Positions 62,965 through 64,000 of a DNA stretch of 64,000 nt are shown piece by piece (the first letter of the stretch is position 1; each line of letters opens with the position of its first letter). Source of the DNA: Pseudoips prasinana (taxonomy: Eukaryota > Arthropoda > Insecta > Lepidoptera > Nolidae); the NCBI GenBank assembly GCA_951640165.1, contig OX621242.1, forward strand, positions 11,587,501-11,651,500, in the 5' to 3' direction. A model generated the notes under the pieces. That model was not told the origin of the DNA and ran no database searches. It was given only the letters and a program-made list of their open reading frames with translations. The translations under genes were made by a program, and so were the position numbers.

Positions 62965-63672
62965 ATTTAGTTTATTTTATATCTATGTAGGTTTAATCTA
63001 GGTTTTAATTTTTACTTATATAGTTAGCTAATATATCTTTAGGAACTTATTAATTATTATAATGTTATTTAATTTTAATTAAACGAAAACAACGTAGATC
63101 CACATTACATTATATAAAAATAAACATCAGTTTTTGAATGGACCTGAAATTAATACCTTACAAATTATTGAAATTTATTAGTGGCAAAAAATTTTGCAAG
63201 TAATATTGAGACAGTTTTAAAATTCAAATCATATAATATAATAATCGCTGAATTATACATTCGTGACAAACTGTCTGCATCGTAGCAAGGTTTCTTTTTA
63301 TGATGGAATATTTTGGTACAAGATCCTATAACTGAGGACCTACATTATAATCGATATTATTATCGGTATATTATTACTAAGTTTATACATGTGAATCGTG
63401 CAAACGATATTAAACACGTATAACTTGTCTGTCAATATCTGTATAGGCTGCGATCAAATAACCGATTACAATATTCAATAGGTACTTATTGTTTTAAGCC
63501 TGTTTAAAAAAGTGCTTTCGAAGAGTGCACCTTGACCTAAAAGCAAGCATAATTGTTCGTCTATGCGCATGTAATTACTCGTGCTCGGATCAAGGTTTGC
63601 GCATCTCCTTGAGAACAAACACTTGTGTGTCTATACATCTGTCTAGATAAATAGATAATTGCTTATATATAA
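62965..63672. other. AT-rich DNA, no feature recognised
   Basis: No coding or repeat signal that I can support. Confidence 0.4.
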
Positions 63673-63841
63673 CTAGCTGTGCCCCGCGGTGTTACCCGCG
63701 TTAAATTTTATAAATTTTCTTTGCTTTAAACCTCACGGAGCCCGAGACCTTTCCAATGAATGCAAAACCGTGGAAATTGGTTCGTGCGTTCTGGAGTTAT
63801 AGCGTCAGGAAGGAAAACCCGACTTATTTTTATATAGTAGA
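63673..63841 (-). mobile_element. Hel-D copy 2 (complete)
   Basis: Inverted: CTAGCTGTGCCCCGCGGTGT at the left after A, and ACTTATTTTTATATAGTAGA at the right before T. It differs from copy 1 (3632-3794) mainly by a 6-base insertion near GGAGCCCGAGACC. Confidence 0.85.
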
Positions 63842-64000
63842 TTACTGTTTTAAGAAAATATGAAAATGAAACAAACTTATATACACGAACATTCGTGATA
63901 ATTATTCATATTAAAATGTAGTGACAATCTAGTTTGGTCAAACTTGTTGCATACATATACATTACGTTATATTTCAAAATGCACATGGCTAAAGGTTAAT

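Overview
This window reads as AT-rich, repeat-dense nuclear DNA from a moth or butterfly (Lepidoptera). The evidence is the repertoire of dispersed repeats: many short non-autonomous Helitrons of the type common in Lepidoptera (5' TC, a GC-rich hairpin, 3' CTAG, inserted between A and T), 5'-truncated RTE-clade LINE tails ending in ATGATG runs, an R1-clade LINE tail, several tRNA-derived SINE families and two palindromic MITE families. I found no host gene, exon, rRNA or functional tRNA gene that I can support. The window is most simply intergenic or intronic.

Three stretches stand out as protein-coding. (1) At 20.3-24.3 kb on the minus strand lies an apparently complete CR1-like LINE of about 4 kb. 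Both reading frames are open: ORF1 has a PHD/RING-like zinc finger, a coiled coil and a nucleic-acid-binding type C-terminal half; ORF2 has an APE endonuclease and a reverse transcriptase. ORF2 is in the -1 frame relative to ORF1, and the slippery heptamer A AAA AAC sits immediately before the ORF1 stop codon. (2) At 54.5-56.1 kb is a 1.6 kb Tc1-like DNA transposon with an uninterrupted DD34E transposase and 29-bp terminal inverted repeats. (3) LINE ORF2 C-terminal fragments lie at 26.8-27.2 kb (R1 clade, with a target-site duplication), 58.7-59.2 kb (one internal stop) and 62.7-63.0 kb.

Layout. 0-13.5 kb: MITEs, SINEs and Helitrons, including a retroposon nested in a Helitron. 13.5-18.7 kb: mostly unique-looking AT-rich DNA. 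18.7-25.3 kb: a nested complex in which a Helitron is split by a second Helitron and the CR1-like LINE; it is bounded by a 127-bp inverted duplication and, on the right, a 347-bp palindrome built from two SINEs. 25.6-31.8 kb: Helitrons, the R1 fragment, RTE tails and a 125-bp tandem duplication. 31.8-44 kb: SINEs, MITEs and simple repeats. 44-54 kb: sparse, with a 179-bp tandem duplication. 54-64 kb: the Tc1 element, Helitrons and LINE fragments.

Family labels used below are local to this report. Hel-A to Hel-E are Helitrons. MITE-1 to MITE-3 are miniature inverted-repeat elements. SINE-T1 to SINE-T5 are tRNA-derived SINEs. SINE-5S is a 5S-rRNA-derived SINE. Rep-B is a short repeat that shares the RTE 3' tail. 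Ret-C, Ret-E, Ret-F and Ret-G are short retroposon-like repeats. Boundaries were read by eye and are usually good to within a few bases where termini are quoted, and to tens of bases otherwise.
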